Source of the DNA: Candidatus Pelagibacter sp.
Lineage (GTDB): Bacteria > Pseudomonadota > Alphaproteobacteria > Pelagibacterales > Pelagibacteraceae
Direction: 5' to 3'
Assembly: GCA_016777545.1 (NCBI GenBank)
Contig: JADHRH010000066.1
Location: forward strand, 1 to 5,444
Length of the DNA: 5,444 nucleotides
Below the pieces are notes generated by a model, which searched no databases, had not been told where the DNA came from, and saw only the letters and a list, made by a program, of their open reading frames with translations. The position numbers and the translations under genes are program-made. Within the stretch, counting starts at the first letter, position 1. Each line of letters begins with the position of its first letter. Shown here piece after piece: positions 1 to 5,444 of this stretch.

Positions 1-39
1 ATTGTAAAAAAAGCTCTAGTATCTGCAAAATTACTCTAA
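1..39 (+). CDS. dapA: 4-hydroxy-tetrahydrodipicolinate synthase, C-terminal end only
   Basis: Frame 1 is open from the window edge to the TAA at 37-39 and encodes the last 12 residues, [12 protein letters not shown]. This resembles the usual end of DapA, a helix finishing in a form like 'ALxxAGLL', and dapA often precedes smpB in alphaproteobacteria. DapA condenses pyruvate with aspartate semialdehyde in lysine/diaminopimelate synthesis, but no catalytic residue lies in this fragment. The stop overlaps the smpB start as TAATG, which suggests translational coupling. Twelve residues are too few for certainty, so the call rests mainly on gene order. Confidence 0.5.
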   Translation: MVKKALVSAKLL

Positions 40-509
40 TGAATAAAAAAACCAATTCTGGTTTAAAAATTATTTGCTTAAATAGAAAAGCAAGTTTTAA
101 TTATTTTTTTGAGGAATTAATTGAAGCTGGAATTGTTCTCAAAGGCTCTGAAATAAAATCAATTAGAGAAGGCAAAATAAATATAGCAGACTCTTATGCT
201 GTTGAAAAAAGTGGAGAAATTGTTTTGATTAATTCACACATTTCAGCATTTAAACAAGCAAGTTATTCTAATCATAATCCCACAGATGAAAGAAAATTAT
301 TATTAAATAGAAAAGAAATTAATAAACTAATTGGTAAAATGCAAAGAGATGGACTAACTCTTGTTCCAACAAAAATGTATTTTAAAAAGGGCAAAGCTAA
401 AATTGAGATAGCAGTTGCAAAAGGTAAAAAGCAATTTGACAAAAGAGCTACTAAAAAAAACAGAGATTGGAATCGTGAAAAAGCCAGACATATTAGAAAA
501 TCGAGTTAA
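39..509 (+). CDS. smpB: SsrA (tmRNA)-binding protein SmpB
   Basis: SmpB binds tmRNA and brings it to ribosomes stalled on mRNAs without a stop codon, starting trans-translation. The 156-residue length is normal for the family. Recognisable family motifs appear in order: [11 protein letters not shown] (36-46) followed by DSYA (51-54), the [15 protein letters not shown] stretch (80-94), the [24 protein letters not shown] core (starting at 108), and DKR (134-136). The basic C-terminal tail RDWNREKAR (142-150) is the part known in the family to enter the empty mRNA channel. The ATG at 39-41 overlaps the upstream TAA as TAATG. No Shine-Dalgarno sequence is visible, so initiation probably depends on coupling to dapA. 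The 3' end overlaps the probable folK start by 35 bases. Nothing looks truncated. Confidence 0.97.
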   Translation: MNKKTNSGLKIICLNRKASFNYFFEELIEAGIVLKGSEIKSIREGKINIADSYAVEKSGEIVLINSHISAFKQASYSNHNPTDERKLLLNRKEINKLIGKMQRDGLTLVPTKMYFKKGKAKIEIAVAKGKKQFDKRATKKNRDWNREKARHIRKSS

Positions 510-996
510 ACATTCATATTTGGCAATCGGATCAAATCTAGGTAACAAAATTAACAATATTAATTTAGCTAAATTTGAATTAGAAAAAAATAGAATAAAA
601 ATAGTTAAAACCTCATCATATTATCTATCTAACTCATGGCCAGATCCACTGTTGCCAAAATATATAAATGTAGTCATTAAGGTTAAAACTACACTTAACC
701 CTCTTGAATTATTGAAATATTGTAAATTAATTGAAAAAAAATTAGGTAGATCTAGAACAAAGAAGAATGCTCCAAGAACATGTGATATTGACATTATTGA
801 TTATGACAAAAAAGTATTAAATTTTATTGAAGAAAACCTTTTTATTCCACACCCTAGAATGAAAATGAGAAGTTTTGTTTTATTGCCTTTATTTGAAATA
901 GATAAAAAGTGGAAAGATCCAAAATCTGGTAAAAATATTGTTAATTTAGTCTATAGTTTGTCAGTAAAAAACCTTAGATCTATTAAACAAATATAA
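475..996 (+). CDS. folK: 2-amino-4-hydroxy-6-hydroxymethyldihydropteridine pyrophosphokinase (HPPK)
   Basis: FolK transfers pyrophosphate from ATP to 6-hydroxymethyl-7,8-dihydropterin in folate synthesis. With the GTG start at 475 the protein has 173 residues, close to the usual 160-170. It shows the N-terminal strand and loop [12 protein letters not shown] (14-25) and the HPPK signature [12 protein letters not shown] (97-108), whose D104 and D106 match the Mg-binding aspartates. It ends with [17 protein letters not shown] (123-139), also typical. The tryptophan found in the E. coli signature (WGPR) is N98 here. The frame is open upstream to a TTG at 415, but GTG 475 has a modest purine-rich AGAGA at 462-466, 8 bases upstream, and gives a normal length. 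TTG 520 would cut into the first strand. The function is secure; the start is inferred. The gene overlaps smpB by 35 bases. Confidence 0.93.
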   Translation: MKKPDILENRVKHSYLAIGSNLGNKINNINLAKFELEKNRIKIVKTSSYYLSNSWPDPLLPKYINVVIKVKTTLNPLELLKYCKLIEKKLGRSRTKKNAPRTCDIDIIDYDKKVLNFIEENLFIPHPRMKMRSFVLLPLFEIDKKWKDPKSGKNIVNLVYSLSVKNLRSIKQI

Positions 997-1001
997 ATTA
1001 G

Positions 1002-1010
1002 TGTTATAAT
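1002..1010 (+). promoter_or_regulatory. Putative extended -10 promoter for rsh, possibly giving a leaderless mRNA
   Basis: The 19-base gap between folK and rsh contains TGTTATAAT, a perfect match to the extended -10 consensus TGnTATAAT, with the hexamer at 1005-1010. Only a weak -35 match is seen (TTAAAC at 983-988, 16-base spacer), which extended -10 promoters tolerate. Transcription would begin at about 1016-1018, at the rsh ATG, so the transcript would have almost no 5' leader. No Shine-Dalgarno sequence precedes this ATG, which fits. TATAAT strings are common in such AT-rich DNA, so this is a candidate only. Confidence 0.4.
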
Positions 1011-1015
1011 AACCT

Positions 1016-2761
1016 ATGCTTAATTCTGAAGAACTTATAAATAAAGTCAAAAATTATAATAAGTTTTTAAATCCTGAAAAATTAAATAAAGCATACCAAT
1101 ACGCTGTTAAAGCGCATGAAAATCAAAAACGTGCATCAGGCGATCCCTATTCAAATCATCCAATAGCTGTTGCTTCTATACTTAGCGATTTAGAATTAGA
1201 TAGCGCTACAATTGTTACTGGATTACTTCATGACACAATTGAAGACACACATGCTACATATGAAAATATCAAGAAAGAGTTTGGACAAGAAATTGCGGAT
1301 TTAGTTGAGGGTGTAACCAAAATTTCTGTTTTTGAAAATCAAGCAAACTCTAGTTCAAAAGCTGAGAATTTTAGAAAATTAATTTTAGCTACCTCTAAAG
1401 ACATTAGAGTTTTATTAGTAAAACTTGCGGATCGTTTACATAATATGAGAACGATTGATGCTATTAGCAAAATTGAAAAAAAAGAAAGAATTGCTAAGGA
1501 AACTATGGAGATCTATGGACCATTAGCTGATAGAATGGGCATGCACAGAATAAGAGATGAATTGGAAGATTTATCTTTTAAAGTTTTAAATAATAAAGCA
1601 AGAGAACTTATCAAAAAAAGATTAGATGAAATTCGTGAAGATAAAGTAAATAACTTTAAATCAATTTCTATACAAATTACAGAACTTTTAAATGATCATG
1701 ACATTAAAGCTAAGATTTTTGGAAGAGAAAAAACTCCTTTTTCAATTTGGAGAAAAGTACAAAAAAAAAGAATATCCCTTGAGCAAATTACAGATATAAT
1801 AGGTTTTAGGGTTATATTGCCTAGTGAGCATGATTGTTATCAAGCACTTGGAATATTTCACCAACATTGGAACTGTATACCTGGAAAATTTAAAGATTAT
1901 ATTTCTTCACCAAAAATTAATCACTATAAATCATTACACACAGCTGTAATTGGACCAAATAAAAGACCTATAGAAATTCAAATTAGAACTATGGAAATGC
2001 ATGAATTTGCTGAAAGAGGTATTGCATCTCACTGGAAATATAAATCTTCTGAAAAATTTAACTCACTTACTTGGAAAGAATATGATTGGTTAGCAGATTT
2101 AGTAGAAATTATTGATAAAAATGAAAATCCTGAACATTTCTATGAGTATACTAAACTTCAAATGTTTCAGGAAAATGTTTTTTGCTTCACACCCAAAGGT
2201 TCAGTAATAAAATTGCCAAAGGGCGCAACTCCAATTGATTTTGCTTATGCGGTTCACACAAAAATTGGTGATAATGCTATTAGCTGTCAAATAAATGGAA
2301 ATGATAGTGAACTACAAAGTATTCTTCATAATGGAGATGTCGTTAATATAATAACTTCAAAAAATAAATCACCTTCACTTCACTGGATACCAGTTACTAA
2401 AACAGGAAAAGCTAGAGCAGCAATAAGAAGATATTGGCATTCGAAAGGTGAACAAAAAGAAGAAAGAATAAAGAAATATAACACTACATTATGGATATCT
2501 TTACCAGATCAACCAGGCAAACTAGGTGAAATTACAACATTACTAGGTAATCACAGATTAAACATATCTAATGTTGAGATGCATGAAAAAACACAATATT
2601 ATATTAACTTTAAGTTCCATTTGATAATTAGAGACCTGAAAAACTTTACAAATTTTATTAGCGAACTAAAACAAAAGAATATTAAGTTTAAAATCATAAG
2701 ACATGAGGAAAAAAGAAATGCTTTCACACAAAAAATCTTTAAATATTTTAAAAAAAACTAA
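1016..2761 (+). CDS. spoT: Bifunctional (p)ppGpp synthetase/hydrolase (RelA/SpoT family, Rsh), shortened form
   Basis: This stringent-response enzyme makes (p)ppGpp from ATP and GTP/GDP and also hydrolyses it. The HD hydrolase domain (about 25-175) has H34 and R39, GDPY..HP (42-49), LLHDTIEDT (70-78, with H72-D73 and E76-D77) and LADRLHNMRT (137-146), so hydrolysis should be active. The synthetase domain (about 235-345) has GREK (236-239), DIIGFR (260-265), KFKD (291-294), YKSLHT (304-309) and EIQIRT (320-325). KFKD corresponds to the basic RxKD motif of bifunctional enzymes, not the acidic ExDD of E. coli RelA. A TGS domain (about 385-447) and an ACT domain (about 489-565, with LPDQPGKLGEI) follow. 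The helical and conserved-cysteine regions that normally lie between them are missing, giving 581 residues instead of roughly 700-750. An in-frame TAA at 1010-1012 excludes an upstream extension, and residues 1-50 align with family N termini. Confidence 0.96.
   Translation: MLNSEELINKVKNYNKFLNPEKLNKAYQYAVKAHENQKRASGDPYSNHPIAVASILSDLELDSATIVTGLLHDTIEDTHATYENIKKEFGQEIADLVEGVTKISVFENQANSSSKAENFRKLILATSKDIRVLLVKLADRLHNMRTIDAISKIEKKERIAKETMEIYGPLADRMGMHRIRDELEDLSFKVLNNKARELIKKRLDEIREDKVNNFKSISIQITELLNDHDIKAKIFGREKTPFSIWRKVQKKRISLEQITDIIGFRVILPSEHDCYQALGIFHQHWNCIPGKFKDYISSPKINHYKSLHTAVIGPNKRPIEIQIRTMEMHEFAERGIASHWKYKSSEKFNSLTWKEYDWLADLVEIIDKNENPEHFYEYTKLQMFQENVFCFTPKGSVIKLPKGATPIDFAYAVHTKIGDNAISCQINGNDSELQSILHNGDVVNIITSKNKSPSLHWIPVTKTGKARAAIRRYWHSKGEQKEERIKKYNTTLWISLPDQPGKLGEITTLLGNHRLNISNVEMHEKTQYYINFKFHLIIRDLKNFTNFISELKQKNIKFKIIRHEEKRNAFTQKIFKYFKKN
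2705..2709 (+). promoter_or_regulatory. Shine-Dalgarno site for pyrE, inside the end of rsh
   Basis: GAGGA lies 8 bases upstream of the ATG at 2718, the best ribosome-binding site noticed in the window. It decides the pyrE start in favour of 2718 over the in-frame ATG at 2703, which this site overlaps. It sits within the coding sequence of rsh, so ribosomes finishing rsh pass over it. Confidence 0.65.
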
Positions 2762-3305
2762 CGCTTTACTTGAAGGACATTTCGTACTTTCTTCTGGACT
2801 GCATTCATCTAAATATATTCAATGTGCGAAACTGTTAAGTTTTCCAAATTTAGCTAATTCTATTTGTAAATCATTGGCCCAAAAGATCAAAAAAAAATTT
2901 AAATATATAGATTTAATTTTAGCTCCAGCGATGGGTGGGGTAATTATTGGTTATGAAATAGGTAAAATTTTAAAAAAAGAAACTATATTTTGTGAGAGAG
3001 TTAACGGTAAATTTACTTTAAGAAGAGGTTTTAATATTAAAAAAGGTTCTAAAGTATTAATTATTGAAGACGTTATAACAACAGGAAAATCCAGTTTAGA
3101 GTGTGTAAATCTAATTACCAGACCAGGAGCAAAACTTGTTGGTTTTGCTACCATTATTGATAGATCAACAAAAAAATCTTTAAAGATAAAAAAAGAAATT
3201 ATTTCTCATATGAAAATCGATGTTCCAACTTTTAAAAAAAATAAACTTCCTGATTTTCTTAAAAATACACCCATAACAGTGCCAGGAAGTAGATTTATAA
3301 AATGA
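2718..3305 (+). CDS. pyrE: Orotate phosphoribosyltransferase
   Basis: PyrE joins orotate to PRPP to form orotidine 5'-monophosphate, the fifth step of pyrimidine synthesis. From ATG 2718 the protein has 195 residues, normal for the family. It contains ALLEGHFVLSSGLHSSKYIQC (starting at 16), APAMGGVIIGYEIG (69-82), ERVNGKFTLRRGF (93-105), and the PRPP-binding loop VLIIEDVITTGKSS (113-126) with E117-D118. The pattern fits the short 'Thermus-type' PyrE family, also found in alphaproteobacteria, better than E. coli PyrE. The Lys/His-rich catalytic loop seen in E. coli is not obvious here. The start at 2718 is chosen for its GAGGA site; ATG 2703 would add five residues (MRKKE). The gene overlaps rsh by 44 bases and ends as ATGA with pdxJ. 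A run of nine A bases (2889-2897) encodes a lysine-rich stretch. Confidence 0.95.
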   Translation: MLSHKKSLNILKKTNALLEGHFVLSSGLHSSKYIQCAKLLSFPNLANSICKSLAQKIKKKFKYIDLILAPAMGGVIIGYEIGKILKKETIFCERVNGKFTLRRGFNIKKGSKVLIIEDVITTGKSSLECVNLITRPGAKLVGFATIIDRSTKKSLKIKKEIISHMKIDVPTFKKNKLPDFLKNTPITVPGSRFIK

Positions 3306-4021
3306 AAAAATTGGGTGTAAACATAGATCATGTTGCAACAATTAGAAATGCAAGAGGCTCAAACCATCCAAATCCATTATTGATAGCAAAACATGTTAGT
3401 AAATGTGGTGCAGATTCCGTTACAATACATTTAAGAGAAGATAGAAGGCACATAAATGATCAAGATGTTTTAGAAATCTGTAAAGATAGAAAAATAATTA
3501 CTAACCTGGAAATTTCTTTAAATGATGAAATAGTAAAGATAGCATTAAAAAATAAACCCAATTATATTTGCATTGTTCCAGAAAAAAGAAAAGAGATAAC
3601 TACAGAAGGCGGTTTAAATTTAAATAAAAATAGAACTAAAATTAAAAAAGTAATTTCATTATTTAATAAAGCAAATATTAGAACCAGCCTATTTATAGAT
3701 CCAAATTTAAAAGATATTCAAAGTGCAAAAGAATTAAATGCTGATTGTGTTGAAATACATACTGGAAAAATTTCAGATTTAATTAAAAAAAATAAAGACT
3801 ATAAAAAAGAACTAATAAAAATTAAAAAATGTTCTAAGTTTGGTAAAAATTTTGGTCTTGAAATTCATGCGGGTCACGGTCTTGACTATAAAACAACTGC
3901 AATATTAACAAAAATTAAAGAAATTACAGAATTCAATATTGGACATTTTATAATTGGTGAATCTGTCACTCATGGTTTAAAAAAAACGATTAAATCTTTT
4001 AGAAAAATAATAAATAAATAA
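3302..4021 (+). CDS. pdxJ: Pyridoxine 5'-phosphate synthase
   Basis: PdxJ closes the pyridine ring of vitamin B6, joining 1-deoxy-D-xylulose 5-phosphate and 3-amino-2-oxopropyl phosphate to give pyridoxine 5'-phosphate. The 239-residue length is typical of this TIM-barrel family. Conserved blocks appear in order: LGVNIDHVATIRNARG (4-19), VTIHLREDRRHI (40-51), NLEIS (68-72), VPEKRKEITTEGGL (92-105), SLFIDP (129-134), EIHTG (151-155), HAGHGL (189-194) and NIGHFIIGE (212-220). H43, E70 and H192 match the family's catalytic His, Glu and His. The ATG at 3302 overlaps the pyrE stop as ATGA, suggesting translational coupling. The weak AGGA at 3284-3287 is too far upstream to be a convincing ribosome-binding site. 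Confidence 0.97.
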   Translation: MKKLGVNIDHVATIRNARGSNHPNPLLIAKHVSKCGADSVTIHLREDRRHINDQDVLEICKDRKIITNLEISLNDEIVKIALKNKPNYICIVPEKRKEITTEGGLNLNKNRTKIKKVISLFNKANIRTSLFIDPNLKDIQSAKELNADCVEIHTGKISDLIKKNKDYKKELIKIKKCSKFGKNFGLEIHAGHGLDYKTTAILTKIKEITEFNIGHFIIGESVTHGLKKTIKSFRKIINK

Positions 4022-4023
4022 CC

Positions 4024-4413
4024 ATGAAAATACTTGGTATAGGTGTTGATATAGTTGATATCTCAAGATTTAATAAATTGATAAAAAGTAATAATTTTAT
4101 TAAAAGAATATTTTCTAACTCAGAAATACTTATTGCTAAAAAAATTAGAAATAAAAAAGCATATTATGCAAAAAGATTTGCTGCTAAAGAAGCTTTAGCC
4201 AAATCAATTGGTACTGGCTTTAGAAATAATCTTAACTTTAAAGATATATCAATTATTAATGATAAATTAGGTAAACCTTCTTTTGTAATTACAAATAAGA
4301 TAAAAAATATTGTTAAAGATCAATTCAAAACATCTTCATTCAATTTCTTTCTGTCAATTTCTGATGAAAAAAAATATTCTATAGCATACGTAATTTTACA
4401 AAAAAATAAATAA
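4024..4413 (+). CDS. acpS: Holo-[acyl-carrier-protein] synthase
   Basis: AcpS moves the 4'-phosphopantetheine group from coenzyme A to the conserved serine of apo-acyl carrier protein, activating it for fatty acid synthesis. The 129-residue protein is of normal length. It shows the N-terminal GIGVDIVDISRF (5-16), with the Mg-binding D9, and RFAAKEALAKSIGTGF (51-66), with E56 as the second metal ligand. GKPSF (83-87) and SISDEKKYSIAYVI (111-124) follow and are also typical. The ATG lies 2 bases after the pdxJ stop, matching the widespread pdxJ-acpS pairing. No Shine-Dalgarno sequence is visible. The stop overlaps the lepB start as TAATG. Confidence 0.96.
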   Translation: MKILGIGVDIVDISRFNKLIKSNNFIKRIFSNSEILIAKKIRNKKAYYAKRFAAKEALAKSIGTGFRNNLNFKDISIINDKLGKPSFVITNKIKNIVKDQFKTSSFNFFLSISDEKKYSIAYVILQKNK

Positions 4414-5147
4414 TGATAAGTAAAAACTTTATAATTGAAAATGCCAAAACAATTTTTTATGCCTTAATCATTGCGGTTATTATTAGATCTTTTTTTATAC
4501 AGCCTTTTTATATACCCTCATCTTCTATGGAACCTACTTTATTGGTAGGGGATAGATTATTTGTTACCAAATATTCTTATGGTTATAGCAAACATTCTTT
4601 TCCATTTAGTCCACCAATACTCGATGGCAGAATATTTTCACAAAAACCTGAAGTAGGTGATGTTATTGTTTTTAAAACCCCTGCTGACAATAGAACAGAT
4701 TATATCAAAAGATTAATAGGATTACCTGGAGATAATATTCAATTCATAAATGGTGATTTATTTCTTAATAATAATCAAATTTTTAAATCAAGGGTTCCAA
4801 AGAATGATATAATTTATTGTGGCAATCAAACTATAGATGTTATTAAGTTTAAAGAAAAATTACCAAATGGTGCAATACATAATACCGTTTATTTAAAAAA
4901 TTATAGTTTTCAAAATTCTGATGTATTTATAGTTCCACCAAAACATTACTTTTTCCTTGGAGACAATCGAGATTGTTCTAAAGATAGTAGATATTTAACA
5001 AGCGTTGGATATGTCCATGAAGATAATCTAGTTGGTAAGGCACAATTTATCTTTTTTTCATCAGATTTTAGAATTGCAAGTATCTTTTCTTTTTGGAAAT
5101 GGCACAAAACTATTAGGTTTGATCGTTTTTTTAAAACTATTAATTAA
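4413..5147 (+). CDS. lepB: Signal peptidase I
   Basis: LepB is an inner-membrane serine protease that cuts signal peptides from exported proteins at the periplasmic face. The protein has 244 residues with one N-terminal membrane segment (about 11-30), a common alphaproteobacterial form; E. coli LepB has two segments. The catalytic serine is S38 in PSSSMEPTL (35-43), and the general-base lysine is K99 in DYIKRLIGLPGD (96-107). The GDNRDCSKDSR box (183-193) closes the active site, with C188 where the family usually has Asn or a small residue. The C-terminal stretch, rich in Phe and Trp (FSFWKWHKTIRFDRFF, 226-241), is a familiar alphaproteobacterial ending. The ATG lies in TAATG with the acpS stop, and no ribosome-binding site is seen. 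The neighbouring rnc is a classic partner. Confidence 0.97.
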   Translation: MISKNFIIENAKTIFYALIIAVIIRSFFIQPFYIPSSSMEPTLLVGDRLFVTKYSYGYSKHSFPFSPPILDGRIFSQKPEVGDVIVFKTPADNRTDYIKRLIGLPGDNIQFINGDLFLNNNQIFKSRVPKNDIIYCGNQTIDVIKFKEKLPNGAIHNTVYLKNYSFQNSDVFIVPPKHYFFLGDNRDCSKDSRYLTSVGYVHEDNLVGKAQFIFFSSDFRIASIFSFWKWHKTIRFDRFFKTIN

Positions 5148-5444
5148 TGAAAATATCCTCAACAATCTTAGAAAAGAAATTAAAGTTAAAATTTTATGAT
5201 CCTAAGATTTTAATAAAAAGTCTTACTCATAAAAGCTATGACTCTTTGAATAATAATGAAAAAATTGAATTTTTAGGTGATAGAGTTTTAGGGTTAGTTA
5301 TTGCAAAAAAATTATTAGAAATCTATCCAGATGAGCGTGAAGGAATATTGGATAAAAAATTTGCATCTCTAGTTAATAAAAGAAAATGCTTAGAAATTGC
5401 AAAAAAAATTGAATTACAAAAATATATTTTGGTATTTAATCCAA
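5147..5444 (+). CDS. rnc: Ribonuclease III, N-terminal part (runs off the window)
   Basis: The frame opens at ATG 5147, within the TAATG shared with the lepB stop, and remains open to the window edge, giving 99 codons. RNase III cuts double-stranded RNA, including rRNA precursors. The family signature NEKIEFLGDRVLG (37-49) is present, with E41 and D45 as the first metal-binding acidic residues. SLTHKS (25-30) and the REGILDKKFASLVNK stretch (64-78) also match the family. The second half of the nuclease domain and the double-stranded RNA-binding domain lie beyond the window. No Shine-Dalgarno sequence precedes the start. The lepB-rnc order is widely conserved, which supports the call. Confidence 0.94.
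   Translation, partial: MKISSTILEKKLKLKFYDPKILIKSLTHKSYDSLNNNEKIEFLGDRVLGLVIAKKLLEIYPDEREGILDKKFASLVNKRKCLEIAKKIELQKYILVFNP

Noticed and set aside
455..461. A AAA AAC slippery heptamer in the correct smpB frame for -1 frameshifting
   Set aside because: The -1 frame reaches a TGA at 476-478 after a few codons and would remove the conserved SmpB tail. It does not enter the folK frame, and no stimulatory hairpin is evident.
354..557. Open frame of 67 codons on the minus strand across the smpB-folK junction
   Set aside because: It lies opposite two clearly conserved genes, shows no recognisable domain and looks like a chance antisense frame in AT-rich DNA.
1055..1060. TATAAT strings inside rsh, at 1055-1060 and 1795-1800, as internal promoters
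   Set aside because: They lack the TG extension, lie within conserved coding sequence, and are expected by chance at this base composition.
2703..2717. Upstream ATG start for pyrE at 2703
   Set aside because: The GAGGA site is correctly spaced for ATG 2718 and overlaps the 2703 codon itself, so the shorter protein is preferred.
2951..3154. Open frame of 67 codons on the minus strand inside pyrE
   Set aside because: It is fully antisense to the conserved PRPP-binding region of pyrE and has no family resemblance or initiation signal.
4490..4496. T-runs such as 4490-4496, 5052-5058 and 5126-5132 as intrinsic terminators
   Set aside because: Each is inside lepB coding sequence and has no GC-rich hairpin before it. 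The genes continue directly through them.
1..5444. Accessory or novel system such as a mobile element, CRISPR array, toxin-antitoxin pair or defence gene
   Set aside because: Every open stretch is accounted for by conserved housekeeping genes on one strand, with no direct or inverted repeats, transposase or unexplained gene.

Overview
The window is a dense, single-strand run of housekeeping genes from a very AT-rich bacterium. All genes read on the + strand. In order they are: the last codons of a probable dapA, smpB, folK, a RelA/SpoT-type (p)ppGpp synthetase/hydrolase, pyrE, pdxJ, acpS, lepB, and the first 99 codons of rnc. The block rsh - pdxJ - acpS - lepB - rnc is a familiar alphaproteobacterial arrangement. 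The low G+C (well under a third by eye), Lys/Asn/Ile-rich proteins, tiny or negative intergenic spacing and shortened regulatory protein suggest a streamlined alphaproteobacterium of the SAR11 (Pelagibacterales) type. That assignment is inference from style and gene order, not from a marker gene.

Layout: 1-39 is the end of dapA. smpB (39-509) starts inside the dapA stop codon. folK (best start GTG at 475) overlaps the end of smpB. A 19-base gap at 997-1015 is the only real intergenic spacer and contains a perfect extended -10 sequence. The Rsh gene fills 1016-2761. pyrE (best start ATG at 2718) overlaps the end of rsh by 44 bases. pdxJ (3302-4021) overlaps pyrE as ATGA. acpS (4024-4413) follows after 2 bases. 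lepB (4413-5147) and rnc (5147 to the window edge) each begin inside the previous stop as TAATG. No transcription terminator, RNA gene, mobile element, CRISPR array or large repeat was seen, and no stretch over 300 bases lacks a gene.

The genes do not form one pathway. They combine ribosome rescue (SmpB), stringent-response signalling (Rsh), folate (FolK), pyrimidine (PyrE) and vitamin B6 (PdxJ) synthesis, acyl carrier protein activation (AcpS), signal peptide removal (LepB) and RNA processing (RNase III). The stop-start overlaps suggest cotranscription and translational coupling as one growth-related operon, possibly with a second promoter just before rsh.

No undescribed system such as a defence island, toxin-antitoxin pair or biosynthetic cluster is visible. 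The most unusual points are the Rsh protein, which keeps intact hydrolase, synthetase, TGS and ACT parts but lacks the helical and conserved-cysteine regions between TGS and ACT, and the promoter-like element placed so that the rsh mRNA could be leaderless.
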